Of a stretch of DNA of 64,000 bases, positions 1 through 8,038 are shown in pieces. The notes under the pieces are model-generated. The model saw nothing but the letters and a program-made list of their open reading frames with translations, had not been told where the DNA came from and did not search any database. Source of the DNA: an uncultured Bacteroidales bacterium (GTDB taxonomy: Bacteria; Bacteroidota; Bacteroidia; Bacteroidales; UBA932); the NCBI GenBank assembly GCA_946405435.1, contig CAMJHF010000004.1:1-64000 (forward strand), in the 5' to 3' direction. Every line of letters starts with the position of its first letter. The stretch's first letter is position 1. Both the position numbers and the translations under genes were made by a program.

Positions 1-177
1 GGCTTCGGCCGCTTTTTTTATTGTTCGTTGCCGAACTACGATCCCCCTGCACCCCCAGGGGACTGAGGGGCGATCCCCTCAGACACCCCCATGAAAGACA
101 GCGGCTTCGGCCGCTTTTTTTATTGTTCGTTGCCGAACTACGATCCCCCTGCACCCCAAAGGGCTGAGGGGCGATCC
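1..177. repeat. Two-copy tandem intergenic repeat, period 102 bp
   Basis: Bases 1-76 and 103-177 are near-identical apart from a short indel after the C-rich run. Each copy holds a TTCG-loop hairpin with a T-run, a small GTTCG/CGAAC hairpin (23-36 in copy one) and a C-rich/G-rich segment. Copy one also carries a perfect 8-bp inverted repeat around CGAT (63-82), which copy two has lost. The first copy is cut by the window edge. I see no open reading frame here. Confidence 0.85.
101..121 (+). terminator. Rho-independent terminator with TTCG tetraloop
   Basis: A 5-bp stem GCGGC/GCCGC closes on a TTCG tetraloop and is followed by seven T. The same structure, missing its first two bases, lies at 1-19. 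It probably ends transcription arriving from the left of the window. Confidence 0.75.
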
Positions 178-210
178 AAAAGAATTGTGGTAAATACCAA
201 CAAATTGGTA

Positions 211-241
211 TTTGAAGCTTCTTTTTTTAGACGTAACTTTG
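211..241 (+). promoter_or_regulatory. Bacteroidetes-type promoter for the fimbrillin-like gene
   Basis: TTTG (211-214) and TAACTTTG (234-241) are separated by 19 bp, which fits the Bacteroidetes -33/-7 consensus exactly. This leaves a leader of roughly 30 bases before the ATG at 277. Confidence 0.75.
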
Positions 242-276
242 GGACCAATTTAGTGTAATTCAATTATTATTGGTTT

Positions 277-1206
277 ATGAAAACGATTAAATTTGTTGTT
301 GCGCTTGCCTTAACGGCAGCCGTCTTCGCTTCTTGCGAGAAAGAACCCCAGGATGTGCAAATAGTTGGTGATATCACTCTTACGGGTGAGTACACAACTT
401 ACTTACATGGTGGTAACGGCTGGCTGGAAAACGATGTGGTGGGAGTTTTTGTAACCTCCGACGGCTTCCCTCAGAAGAATCTTGAATACAAACCTTCCGA
501 GGTATTGAAGATGGTTGAATCTCCTTATGTGCCCGGCTATTTTCTTCCTGGTGACCCCGTAGGCAACGTAACGCTTACTCCGGCCGGCACCGCCGCAGGC
601 TTCAAGGCAGGAGAGCATAACATCTATGCCTATGTGCCTTACGCAGCCGGAAATGAAGATCTTAACGCTATCCCTCTGCCCGACCTTACGGTTCAGAATC
701 CTGTCCCCGATCAGTATTCTCCCGACGCAAAGTATAATTTTGCATATGCTTCAATTGCTCCTTTCAGCGAGTACAGCGCAGCGGCCAAGGACTTTGGTAA
801 TTTCAAATCAGCCTTTGTCCAGATGACCGTTCCTTCTCCCGATTTCCCTGCGGATGTGGAAGGTAAGAAACTTACCAAGGTCGTTGTGTCGGCAGACACC
901 AACATCGCCACCAAGAAGGCCACGATCGATCTTACCAACGGTCAGATCGCCGGAGATTCCGCCAAAACTATAGAATATGTCTTCGCCGGAGAGGGTGAGG
1001 TCCTTGCAAAGGGATTCTTCGGAGTCAGCGCCCCTACTCTTTATCTTGTCCTGAGCATTGACGAAGAAGCCGCTCTCGCGACTACCTTCACGTTCAAATA
1101 TGTAGTTGACGGAAAGGAATATACCTGCAGCGGCCGTCCTGTCGGCAAAGACAGCCCCATGTACATGGCCGGCAACTTGAATATGTATGGAAACCTTGCT
1201 TTCTAA
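277..1206 (+). CDS. Fimbrillin-like (Mfa-like) lipoprotein
   Basis: This 309-residue protein starts with a lipoprotein signal peptide (lipobox ...FASC, Cys20) and should be surface- or outer-membrane-anchored. The body shows features of fimbrillin-like beta-sandwich proteins: an early W..DVVGVF segment, a YAYVPYA strand near residue 115, a hydrophobic F..AFVQMTVP strand and a C-terminal aromatic end. These proteins are pilin-like or adhesin-like in Bacteroidales, but many have no known role. It stands alone, with its own consensus promoter upstream and a hairpin after it, so it is probably monocistronic. The family call rests on pattern recognition only, and the ligand or function is unknown. 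Confidence 0.6.
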   Translation: MKTIKFVVALALTAAVFASCEKEPQDVQIVGDITLTGEYTTYLHGGNGWLENDVVGVFVTSDGFPQKNLEYKPSEVLKMVESPYVPGYFLPGDPVGNVTLTPAGTAAGFKAGEHNIYAYVPYAAGNEDLNAIPLPDLTVQNPVPDQYSPDAKYNFAYASIAPFSEYSAAAKDFGNFKSAFVQMTVPSPDFPADVEGKKLTKVVVSADTNIATKKATIDLTNGQIAGDSAKTIEYVFAGEGEVLAKGFFGVSAPTLYLVLSIDEEAALATTFTFKYVVDGKEYTCSGRPVGKDSPMYMAGNLNMYGNLAF

Positions 1207-1254
1207 TTTGCAGTAGAAACGGTAGTCCTTAATTATCAATATTATAAATAAATA

Positions 1255-1282
1255 GCGACGGCCCATATAGGGCTGCCGCCTT
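1255..1282 (+). terminator. Hairpin between the fimbrillin-like gene and the ABC operon
   Basis: GCGACGGCCC (1255-1264) pairs with GGGCTGCCGC (1270-1279) with one A-C mismatch and one G-U pair around an ATATA loop, then a short CTTT. The T-run is weak, so it may be a poor terminator or a leader structure that sits only six bases before the ATG at 1286. Confidence 0.4.
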
Positions 1283-1285
1283 TCG

Positions 1286-2221
1286 ATGGAAATGGCAATA
1301 GTCACAGTTGAACACCTTTCACACAGATATGCCCTGCAATGGGCGGTGCGTGATGTATCATTCAGCATAGAAGAGTGCGGAGTTACAGGCCTCCTGGGTT
1401 CTAACGGTGCCGGTAAATCCACAATAATGAACGTAATCTGCGGGTCCCTTTCGCCGACGGCAGGCAAGGTTACAATAGGCGGGCACGACATCGCCGCTGA
1501 TCCGGTGGCGGCCAAGGCCTGCATAGGATTCCTGCCGCAGCGCCCTCCGCTTTACGGCGATCTTACGGTGAGTGAATATCTGGTGTTCGCCGCAAGGCTG
1601 CGCGACATGAAGGAAAAGGACATCCCCGAAGCGGTGGAGTCCGTGCTCCGTCGCTGCGGCCTTACAGACTATTCGAAGCGCCTTATACGCAACCTTTCCG
1701 GAGGGTATCAGCAGCGTGTGGGAATTGCCCAGGCTATAATACACAATCCAGCCCTGGTGGTGATGGATGAGCCAACCAACGGCCTGGACCCCAATCAGAT
1801 AATGGAGGTCCGCAAACTCATTACGGACATTTCCAAGGACCGTGCGGTGCTTATTTCAACCCACATCCTTTCGGAAGTGCAGGCGTTGTGCAGCCGCATT
1901 ATGATGATCGAGCACGGTGCGCTGGTGTTCAACGGAACCATGGACGAGTTTGACTCTTCTGTACGTCCCGACAGTTTTGTGATATCGCTCGAAAGGGCTC
2001 CGCTGGAAGAGGAAATGATGAAAGTCCCCGGCGTGCTCAGGGTCGAGCCGCTTTCCGAATACGGAGACCGCTTCCGGATAATCTATGACGGAGACCGTGA
2101 AACTTTGAGCAGGATGGCGGCAGCCGCTGTCAACGGCGGTTGGGGGCTATACGGCATAGAGGTCGAAAAATCTTCAATGAACGATATTTTCGCACACCTT
2201 GCAGCAATAGGGAAGAGATAA
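1286..2221 (+). CDS. ABC transporter ATP-binding protein, GldA-like
   Basis: This 311-residue protein is the cytoplasmic ATPase of an ABC-2 type exporter. It has Walker A GSNGAGKST (about residues 38-46), signature LSGGYQQR (about 136), Walker B VVMDEP (about 157) and a switch His in ISTHIL. It resembles GldA and other ABC-2 ATPases. The next two genes encode its likely membrane partners, and its stop overlaps the next start (TAATG at 2219-2223). A second ATG at 1292 is an alternative start that would lie further from the upstream hairpin. No other gliding genes are present, so a gliding role should not be assumed. The transported substrate is unknown. Confidence 0.85.
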   Translation: MEMAIVTVEHLSHRYALQWAVRDVSFSIEECGVTGLLGSNGAGKSTIMNVICGSLSPTAGKVTIGGHDIAADPVAAKACIGFLPQRPPLYGDLTVSEYLVFAARLRDMKEKDIPEAVESVLRRCGLTDYSKRLIRNLSGGYQQRVGIAQAIIHNPALVVMDEPTNGLDPNQIMEVRKLITDISKDRAVLISTHILSEVQALCSRIMMIEHGALVFNGTMDEFDSSVRPDSFVISLERAPLEEEMMKVPGVLRVEPLSEYGDRFRIIYDGDRETLSRMAAAAVNGGWGLYGIEVEKSSMNDIFAHLAAIGKR

Positions 2222-4509
2222 TGAAGAAGATTTTGTCAATAGCGAGGACTGAGATACGCATCCTGTTTACCACGCCGGTAGCCTGGATAATGCTCATTTT
2301 CTTTGCCGTTTATTGCGCCGTGGTGTTCACGGATACGCTCGGCGCTTTTGCGGCAGCGCAGGAGAATGCGGCTGGGGCAGGCCACCTCAGCTTTGTGACG
2401 GAAGGGCTTTTTTCTTCCACAAGTACGGGCCTTCTCAATAAGGTAAAATCATATCTTTTCTTCTTCATCCCGCTCGTGAGCATGGGGATGTTCCCTAAAG
2501 ACACCTCCGGCGGTGCGGCGGCCCTGCTCGGATCTTCGCCGGTGAAGCCGGTGGAAATCGTGCTCGGCAAGTATTCCGCCCTGGTGGTTTACTGCCTTTC
2601 GCTGATGGCAGTGCTTGGCGTTTTTGTGCTGACAGGATGCCTTCTTATAGACAATCCTGGTGTGCCGCTCGTGCTGGGAGGCATGCTGGGACTCTTCCTT
2701 TTGTGCTGCACCTATGCGGCCGTGGGCCTGTTCATGTCGTCCCTTACATCCTATCAGGTAGTCTCCGCCCTTAGTACATTCGCCGCTCTCTCGGCCCTCA
2801 ATTACATAGGTTCCGTAGGACAGGATATCGTATGGGTGCGCAGGGTGACCTGGCAGTTGTGCATGAGCGGACGCGTGAATGAATTTGTGTCCGGCTTGAT
2901 ATGCAGCGAGGATGTGATTTACTTTCTGGCAGTCACGGCTTTCTTCCTGTATATAACCGTCCTGCGCGCAGGGCGCATGACCACCCGCGGAAAATTCTGG
3001 AAGACTTGCGCGGCAGCTGCCGTCCTGGTGGCTGTGGTGACGCTTTCTTCGGTGCCCAAGCTGATGTTCTTTAAAGACACCACGGCCACAGGCAAGCGCT
3101 CCATCACTGTTCCCAGCCAGGAAATCATGCGCAGGGTAGAAGGCCCCGTGGTCATGACTTCTTATGTGAACCTGCTGGACGATGCCAACCTTTATCTCGG
3201 CCTCCCGGGACGCTTCAACGACGACAGGGCTTATCTGAAGAATTACCTGCGCTTCAAACCGGATATCAAGTTGAAGTATGTGTACTACCGCGCCGATGCC
3301 GGAAGTCCTTCGCTCGAAAGGCGTTTCCCCGGCAAGTCGCTGGAAGAGAAAGCGGTGCTGCTTGCGGACGCCTATGACGTGGACGTGAGTAAGTTCCCTC
3401 CGGTAGAGACACTTCCTGAGGCTGCCGATCTTGAGGGTGAAGGCTATCGTCTTGTGCGCAAGATAACCCTTGCCGACGGCTCATCGACATGGCTGAGAAT
3501 GTATGAAGACATGCAGAAGCTGCCCGAAGAGAAAGAAATATCGGCGGCTTTCAAGCGTCTTGTAGATTCCGCGGTGCGGGTTGGGTTCAGCACCAGCCAC
3601 GGAGAGCGGAGCATTGCATCCATGTCCGACAACTCCTATGGCATATTCGCCACCTGGCCATGGTTCCGCCATTCTTTGGTCAACAATGGCTTCGATCCGG
3701 TGAGCGTGAGCCTGTCCTCCGATATCCCTGAGGATGTGTCCGTGCTTGTCATCGCCGATCCCTCGGAGCCTTTCGGCGCCGGGGAGTTGCAGCGCCTTCG
3801 CTCGTTCCTTGACCGTGGCGGAAATATGCTGCTGTGCGCTGATGCGGCCCACCGGGGCGTGGCTGATCCTGTGGCCGGGCTTGTGGGAGCGAAACTTGGC
3901 GGAGAAGTGCTTGCTTGTGCCGGCACCGACGGCTCTTCGCAGGATATCATTCATTCGTCTTTCTCTAAGGAGTCGCTCGCACTTGTGCCCTCGCTCGATG
4001 AGTATGCAAGGGAAGGCTTTACCGTGGCCATGCCAGGCTGCGTGGAAGTGAGCGCAGAGGCTTCTGATTATATTTCTATCCCGCTCCTGTTCAGCGGAGA
4101 GGATGTCTTTCCGGTTGCCGGCAATCCTGATTTCGAGGCCGGGGCACTGGCTCCTGCCGCCGGTGTGCAGGCGGGAACGAGATGCACGGGCTTATGCCTC
4201 AGGCGTCAGGCAAACGGCCGCACGCAGACCAATATAGTGCTCGGCGATTCCGATTTGTTCTCGAATAAAGAACTGCAGACCGAGCATTACGGCAGGCAGG
4301 CCGCCAACTTCGGCTTCCTGTACGAGGCCTTCAGGCTCCTGAGCGGCGGGGAATATCCGGTCGAGACGCCAAGGCCGGAATCCACCGACAACTACCTATC
4401 CATATCCACCCATGGGGTGCTTGTGCTCAAGTGGCTGCTGATCGGTCTTTTACCTCTGCTTATGCTGCTCGCTATGTCCGCTATAACCTTCATCAGAAAA
4501 ACCAGGTAG
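2221..4509 (+). CDS. GldF/GldG-type fusion: ABC-2 permease with periplasmic GldG-like domain (copy 1)
   Basis: This 762-residue membrane protein begins at the ATG overlapping the ATPase stop. The first ~270 residues hold about six hydrophobic segments typical of an ABC-2 permease. After another membrane span near 290 comes a long soluble region resembling the GldG-type ABC-transporter auxiliary domain, including an SHGERS segment and a VLVIADPSEPF strand. A single span lies at the C-terminus. In gliding flavobacteria GldF and GldG are separate proteins; here both parts are in one chain. The next gene is a clear paralogue, so the two probably form a heterodimer served by the upstream ATPase. 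Confidence 0.8.
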   Translation: MKKILSIARTEIRILFTTPVAWIMLIFFAVYCAVVFTDTLGAFAAAQENAAGAGHLSFVTEGLFSSTSTGLLNKVKSYLFFFIPLVSMGMFPKDTSGGAAALLGSSPVKPVEIVLGKYSALVVYCLSLMAVLGVFVLTGCLLIDNPGVPLVLGGMLGLFLLCCTYAAVGLFMSSLTSYQVVSALSTFAALSALNYIGSVGQDIVWVRRVTWQLCMSGRVNEFVSGLICSEDVIYFLAVTAFFLYITVLRAGRMTTRGKFWKTCAAAAVLVAVVTLSSVPKLMFFKDTTATGKRSITVPSQEIMRRVEGPVVMTSYVNLLDDANLYLGLPGRFNDDRAYLKNYLRFKPDIKLKYVYYRADAGSPSLERRFPGKSLEEKAVLLADAYDVDVSKFPPVETLPEAADLEGEGYRLVRKITLADGSSTWLRMYEDMQKLPEEKEISAAFKRLVDSAVRVGFSTSHGERSIASMSDNSYGIFATWPWFRHSLVNNGFDPVSVSLSSDIPEDVSVLVIADPSEPFGAGELQRLRSFLDRGGNMLLCADAAHRGVADPVAGLVGAKLGGEVLACAGTDGSSQDIIHSSFSKESLALVPSLDEYAREGFTVAMPGCVEVSAEASDYISIPLLFSGEDVFPVAGNPDFEAGALAPAAGVQAGTRCTGLCLRRQANGRTQTNIVLGDSDLFSNKELQTEHYGRQAANFGFLYEAFRLLSGGEYPVETPRPESTDNYLSISTHGVLVLKWLLIGLLPLLMLLAMSAITFIRKTR

Positions 4510-4511
4510 CT

Positions 4512-6737
4512 ATGAAGAAGATTTGGATTATAATGAAAAATGAGCTGAAGCTTCTTTTCTGCTCTCCGATTGCCTGGCTGCTGCTGGTTATTCTCTTCGT
4601 GCAGACCGGAATCTCGTATTCCGGTGCGCTGCTTGCCATAATACGCAGCAAGATACTCGCATATGGCATGGAAAACATGTCGGGCGTGCTGTTCAGCAAT
4701 GAATGGACCGGCGTTTTGGTGTCGCTGCAGTCATACCTCTATCTTTATGTGCCGCTGCTGACCATGGGGCTTATAAGCCGGGACCGTCAGAGTGGAACTT
4801 CGCGGCTGCTCGAGTCTTCGCCCGTAACTCCTGCCCACATCGTATTCGGAAAGTTCTGCGCCATGGCCGTCTTCGGTCTCGCATTCCTGTCGGAAGCCTT
4901 TATCTTTGCGGCTATATCCTGGCCGCTCGTGGAGAATTTTGACATTCTGGCGGTGTGTGCAGGCATTCTCGGCATATATCTGCTCTATCTGGCATATTCG
5001 GCCATAGGTCTGTTCATGTCGTCCCTGACGTCGTATCCGATAGTTGCTGCAGTAGGCACTCTTGCGGCTCTGTTTGCCATGAACCTGATTCCGCGTTTCG
5101 GGCAGGACATTCCGATAATGCGCGACATTGCGTACTGGATCGGCATCTCCGGAAGGGCAGACAGCTTCATCGCAGGAATGATATGCAGCGAGGATGTGAT
5201 ATACTATGTGGGGATAACCTTGTTCTTCCTGGTGCTTTGCATCTTCAGGCTGGATTCATTCCGCACCCGTCCGGGTCTGGGGAAGTCCCTTCTTCGTTAT
5301 GGCAGTGCGGTTTTAGTGCTTTTCGCCGTTGCATTTGTGAGTTCCCGTCCGGCCCTGAAGGTTTATGCAGATGCCACGCAGGTTAAGTCCAACACTCTTA
5401 CCGTTCAGAGCCAGGAGGTGGTTTCCCGGCTGGACGGCCCGCTGGAAATCACAACCTATGTGAATTTACTGGGGAACGATGCTTACTATGGCTATCCTCG
5501 CAACTATCTGAGCGACGTGTCGCGATTCAGCCGCTACAGCAGGTTCAAGCCCGACATCAGCTTCAAATATGTTTACTATTACCATGATTCTCCCGACGGC
5601 AGGATAGCCTCGCGTCCGAAGTATCGTGGCATGACTACGGAAGAAATAGCCCGTTCTGTGATGAAGACAGAGCGCCTGCGGGAGAAGATATTCATAGACA
5701 GCACAGCCCTGAACGTTATGGATTCCGAATTGAACCTCGCTTCTGAAGGCTATAATTTCTTCAGGGTCCTGAGATATAACGGAAAGGAAGCGCGCCTGAG
5801 GATGTATGACGACATGGACAAACATCCGGCGGAGACCGAAATCACCGCGGCAATGAAGACGCTCCTCGACGGTGCCGAGAAGGTGGGAATACTTTCCGGT
5901 CACGGCGAGAGGACGATAGACGCCACCGGCGAGAAGGGCCTGTACACCATGGCCGCCGAGAAGACTTTCCGCTATTCCCTTATCAATCAGGGATTCGAGG
6001 TGACTCCCGCAAGCTGCGATAATCTGGATGCTTTCGACATAATAGTGATAGCCGATCCGAGAGAAGACTTCGATGAGGCTGAAATCGGCGCCCTGCGCGC
6101 TTACGTTCAAGGCGGCGGAAGTTTGCTTGTGGCGGCCAAGAAATACAGCCGCGAGGTGCTTGCTCCGCTATCTTCCATGCTGGGCGTGAGTTTTTCGGCC
6201 GAGCCGCTCGCGGGAAGCTATCCCGAGCTGGATCCGGATCTTTGCGTTGCGGAGTTTACCCATGACGCATGCTCGTTGACTCCCATGATACATGGTTATA
6301 AGCATGAAGGTTATGTGGTGTGCGGCAACGGCACCCTTTCCCTTGACTGCGGCGAGGCTCCTTCGAAAGGTTTTACTGTGACGGAACTTCTCCGCGCCCC
6401 GGAAGGCTGCGTGGCATGCGCCCTCAGTAGGAACGTAGGGTCCTCGGAACAACGGATAATCGTCCTCGGAAATGCCGACTTCATCACGAACGGTGAGATG
6501 AGGACGACCCATACCGGCGTGAATTCAGCCAATTATGGCCTGGTGATGGAATCCATGCGCTATCTCTCTGGCGGTGAATTCCCTGTGTACATGTACAGGC
6601 AGCCCCCGATAGATAACCACATGAGGCTCCTCGACAGGGCATGGAAGAAGCCGGTGAAGTATATTTTCAGATTGATACTGCCGCTCCTGCTCTTGCTTGC
6701 CGGAGCAATATTCTTGATAAGGAGGAGAAGCAGATGA
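4512..6737 (+). CDS. GldF/GldG-type fusion: ABC-2 permease with periplasmic GldG-like domain (copy 2)
   Basis: This 741-residue protein is a tandem paralogue of the preceding gene. It shares the order N-terminal ABC-2 permease, membrane span, GldG-like periplasmic domain (with SGHGERT and IIVIADPRED) and C-terminal membrane span. Conserved stretches such as ICSEDVIY and GLFMSSLTSYP show common descent, but the copies have diverged throughout. The start ATG lies two bases after the previous stop. The stop overlaps the next start (ATGA at 6734-6737), which ties this exporter to the MutS-like pair. It is likely one half of an asymmetric permease; the substrate is unknown. Confidence 0.8.
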   Translation: MKKIWIIMKNELKLLFCSPIAWLLLVILFVQTGISYSGALLAIIRSKILAYGMENMSGVLFSNEWTGVLVSLQSYLYLYVPLLTMGLISRDRQSGTSRLLESSPVTPAHIVFGKFCAMAVFGLAFLSEAFIFAAISWPLVENFDILAVCAGILGIYLLYLAYSAIGLFMSSLTSYPIVAAVGTLAALFAMNLIPRFGQDIPIMRDIAYWIGISGRADSFIAGMICSEDVIYYVGITLFFLVLCIFRLDSFRTRPGLGKSLLRYGSAVLVLFAVAFVSSRPALKVYADATQVKSNTLTVQSQEVVSRLDGPLEITTYVNLLGNDAYYGYPRNYLSDVSRFSRYSRFKPDISFKYVYYYHDSPDGRIASRPKYRGMTTEEIARSVMKTERLREKIFIDSTALNVMDSELNLASEGYNFFRVLRYNGKEARLRMYDDMDKHPAETEITAAMKTLLDGAEKVGILSGHGERTIDATGEKGLYTMAAEKTFRYSLINQGFEVTPASCDNLDAFDIIVIADPREDFDEAEIGALRAYVQGGGSLLVAAKKYSREVLAPLSSMLGVSFSAEPLAGSYPELDPDLCVAEFTHDACSLTPMIHGYKHEGYVVCGNGTLSLDCGEAPSKGFTVTELLRAPEGCVACALSRNVGSSEQRIIVLGNADFITNGEMRTTHTGVNSANYGLVMESMRYLSGGEFPVYMYRQPPIDNHMRLLDRAWKKPVKYIFRLILPLLLLLAGAIFLIRRRSR

Positions 6738-8038
6738 GTGAGCATAGATTCATAAGCGATTCCCAGACGATCGAAGACCTGGCTCTTGTGAAGCGCTTCC
6801 GCAAAGACGGAGTGCTGCCGATTTTCGACCGTACCGTCACCCGCAAGGCCTCGGCCAGGCTCGAAGAGATGTTCCGCACGCCGCTTGCCGATGCCGCAGA
6901 AATCAACCGTCGCAGGGCGGCTTTCGACTATTTCCGCAAGGCGGGGACGTCCTTCCCGTTCAATGCCGGCCAGATTGAAGACGCTTCCGGCTTCATAGGC
7001 CCTTCCGCTATAGGATTCTTGCCGGCAGTGCTTGAAAACATCGGCCTGAAAATCAAGGGTATAATATACGGCGGAGACATTCAGGACAGCCTCAGGCGGG
7101 CGCGTCTCGCAGTTTATTCGCTGGCCGCGAAGATGCTTGAATTCCTTAAAGGGCTGCCGCCGGAGGACTGTCCTTTCGCGGAGCTTCGCAGTCGTCTGCT
7201 GAAGGAACTTCCCGAGATGGCGACGCCGCGCAAGAGCAGTCTGGGGGACGATATCCTCCTGCGCCATGATAAAGGGGACGTACTTGCCGAGATGCTTTCG
7301 CTGATATACGACATAGACCTCTATACGGCCGTGGCTGCAGTGGCGGAAGAACGCGGCTTCTGCAGCGCCGAAGCCGTGGACGGCGTCGATGTCCTTGATA
7401 TACAAGGGGTCTATCATCCGGCACTTGAGCATCCTGTGGGAAATGACCTGCATATGGATGCTTCTTCCAACATGCTTTTCCTTACCGGTGTGAACATGGC
7501 CGGCAAGTCTACTTTCATGAAGTCGGTGTCGATCGCCGTTTACCTTGCACATGCAGGATTCCCGGTGCCCGCGAAATCCATGCGCTTCAAGCCCATGGAC
7601 GGATTATTCACGTCCATCAATGTGTCGGACAGCATCGCGCTGTCGCTCAGCCATTTTTATGCGGAGGTGCAGCGCGTCAAGGCCGTCGCCCAGAAGGTGG
7701 CTTCCGGCGGGCGGTATTTCGTGGCTTTTGACGAACTCTTCAAAGGAACCAACGTCAAGGATGCATACGATGCTACGCTCGAAGTGACTGCCGCTTTCGC
7801 CGGCTTCAAGTCCTGCCGCTACATTATCTCTACTCACATTACCGAGGTGGGAGAGGCGTTGCAGGAGCAGTGCCCCGGGGTGCTTTTCCGCCGCTTGTGT
7901 TCTTCTTCATCAGGTCCTGGCGCCGTTCCGGTTTACACCTACCGTCTGGAAGACGGAATCTCCACAGAACGTCACGGCATGGACATCATCCGCGCCGAAC
8001 ATATTCTTGAAATCTTGGGAGGGGATATTGACAGATGA
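6734..8038 (+). CDS. Short MutS-like ATPase (copy 1)
   Basis: This 434-residue cytoplasmic protein has a C-terminal MutS-type ATPase domain with Walker A GVNMAGKST (about residues 251-259), Walker B FDELFKGTN (about 331) and a downstream ISTH. The N-terminal ~240 residues look like a helical core and clamp region. The mismatch-recognition and connector domains of true MutS (about 850 residues) are absent, so repair of mismatches is unlikely. The usual P of the GPNMxGKST loop is V here. It overlaps both neighbours by ATGA, and the next gene is a paralogue, suggesting a heterodimer. The partner nucleic acid or other substrate is unknown. Confidence 0.85.
   Translation: MSEHRFISDSQTIEDLALVKRFRKDGVLPIFDRTVTRKASARLEEMFRTPLADAAEINRRRAAFDYFRKAGTSFPFNAGQIEDASGFIGPSAIGFLPAVLENIGLKIKGIIYGGDIQDSLRRARLAVYSLAAKMLEFLKGLPPEDCPFAELRSRLLKELPEMATPRKSSLGDDILLRHDKGDVLAEMLSLIYDIDLYTAVAAVAEERGFCSAEAVDGVDVLDIQGVYHPALEHPVGNDLHMDASSNMLFLTGVNMAGKSTFMKSVSIAVYLAHAGFPVPAKSMRFKPMDGLFTSINVSDSIALSLSHFYAEVQRVKAVAQKVASGGRYFVAFDELFKGTNVKDAYDATLEVTAAFAGFKSCRYIISTHITEVGEALQEQCPGVLFRRLCSSSSGPGAVPVYTYRLEDGISTERHGMDIIRAEHILEILGGDIDR

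Noticed and set aside
1286..6737. A gliding-motility locus, based on GldA/GldF/GldG similarity
   Set aside because: No other gliding or type IX secretion genes are nearby, and similar ABC-2 sets occur in non-gliding Bacteroidales.
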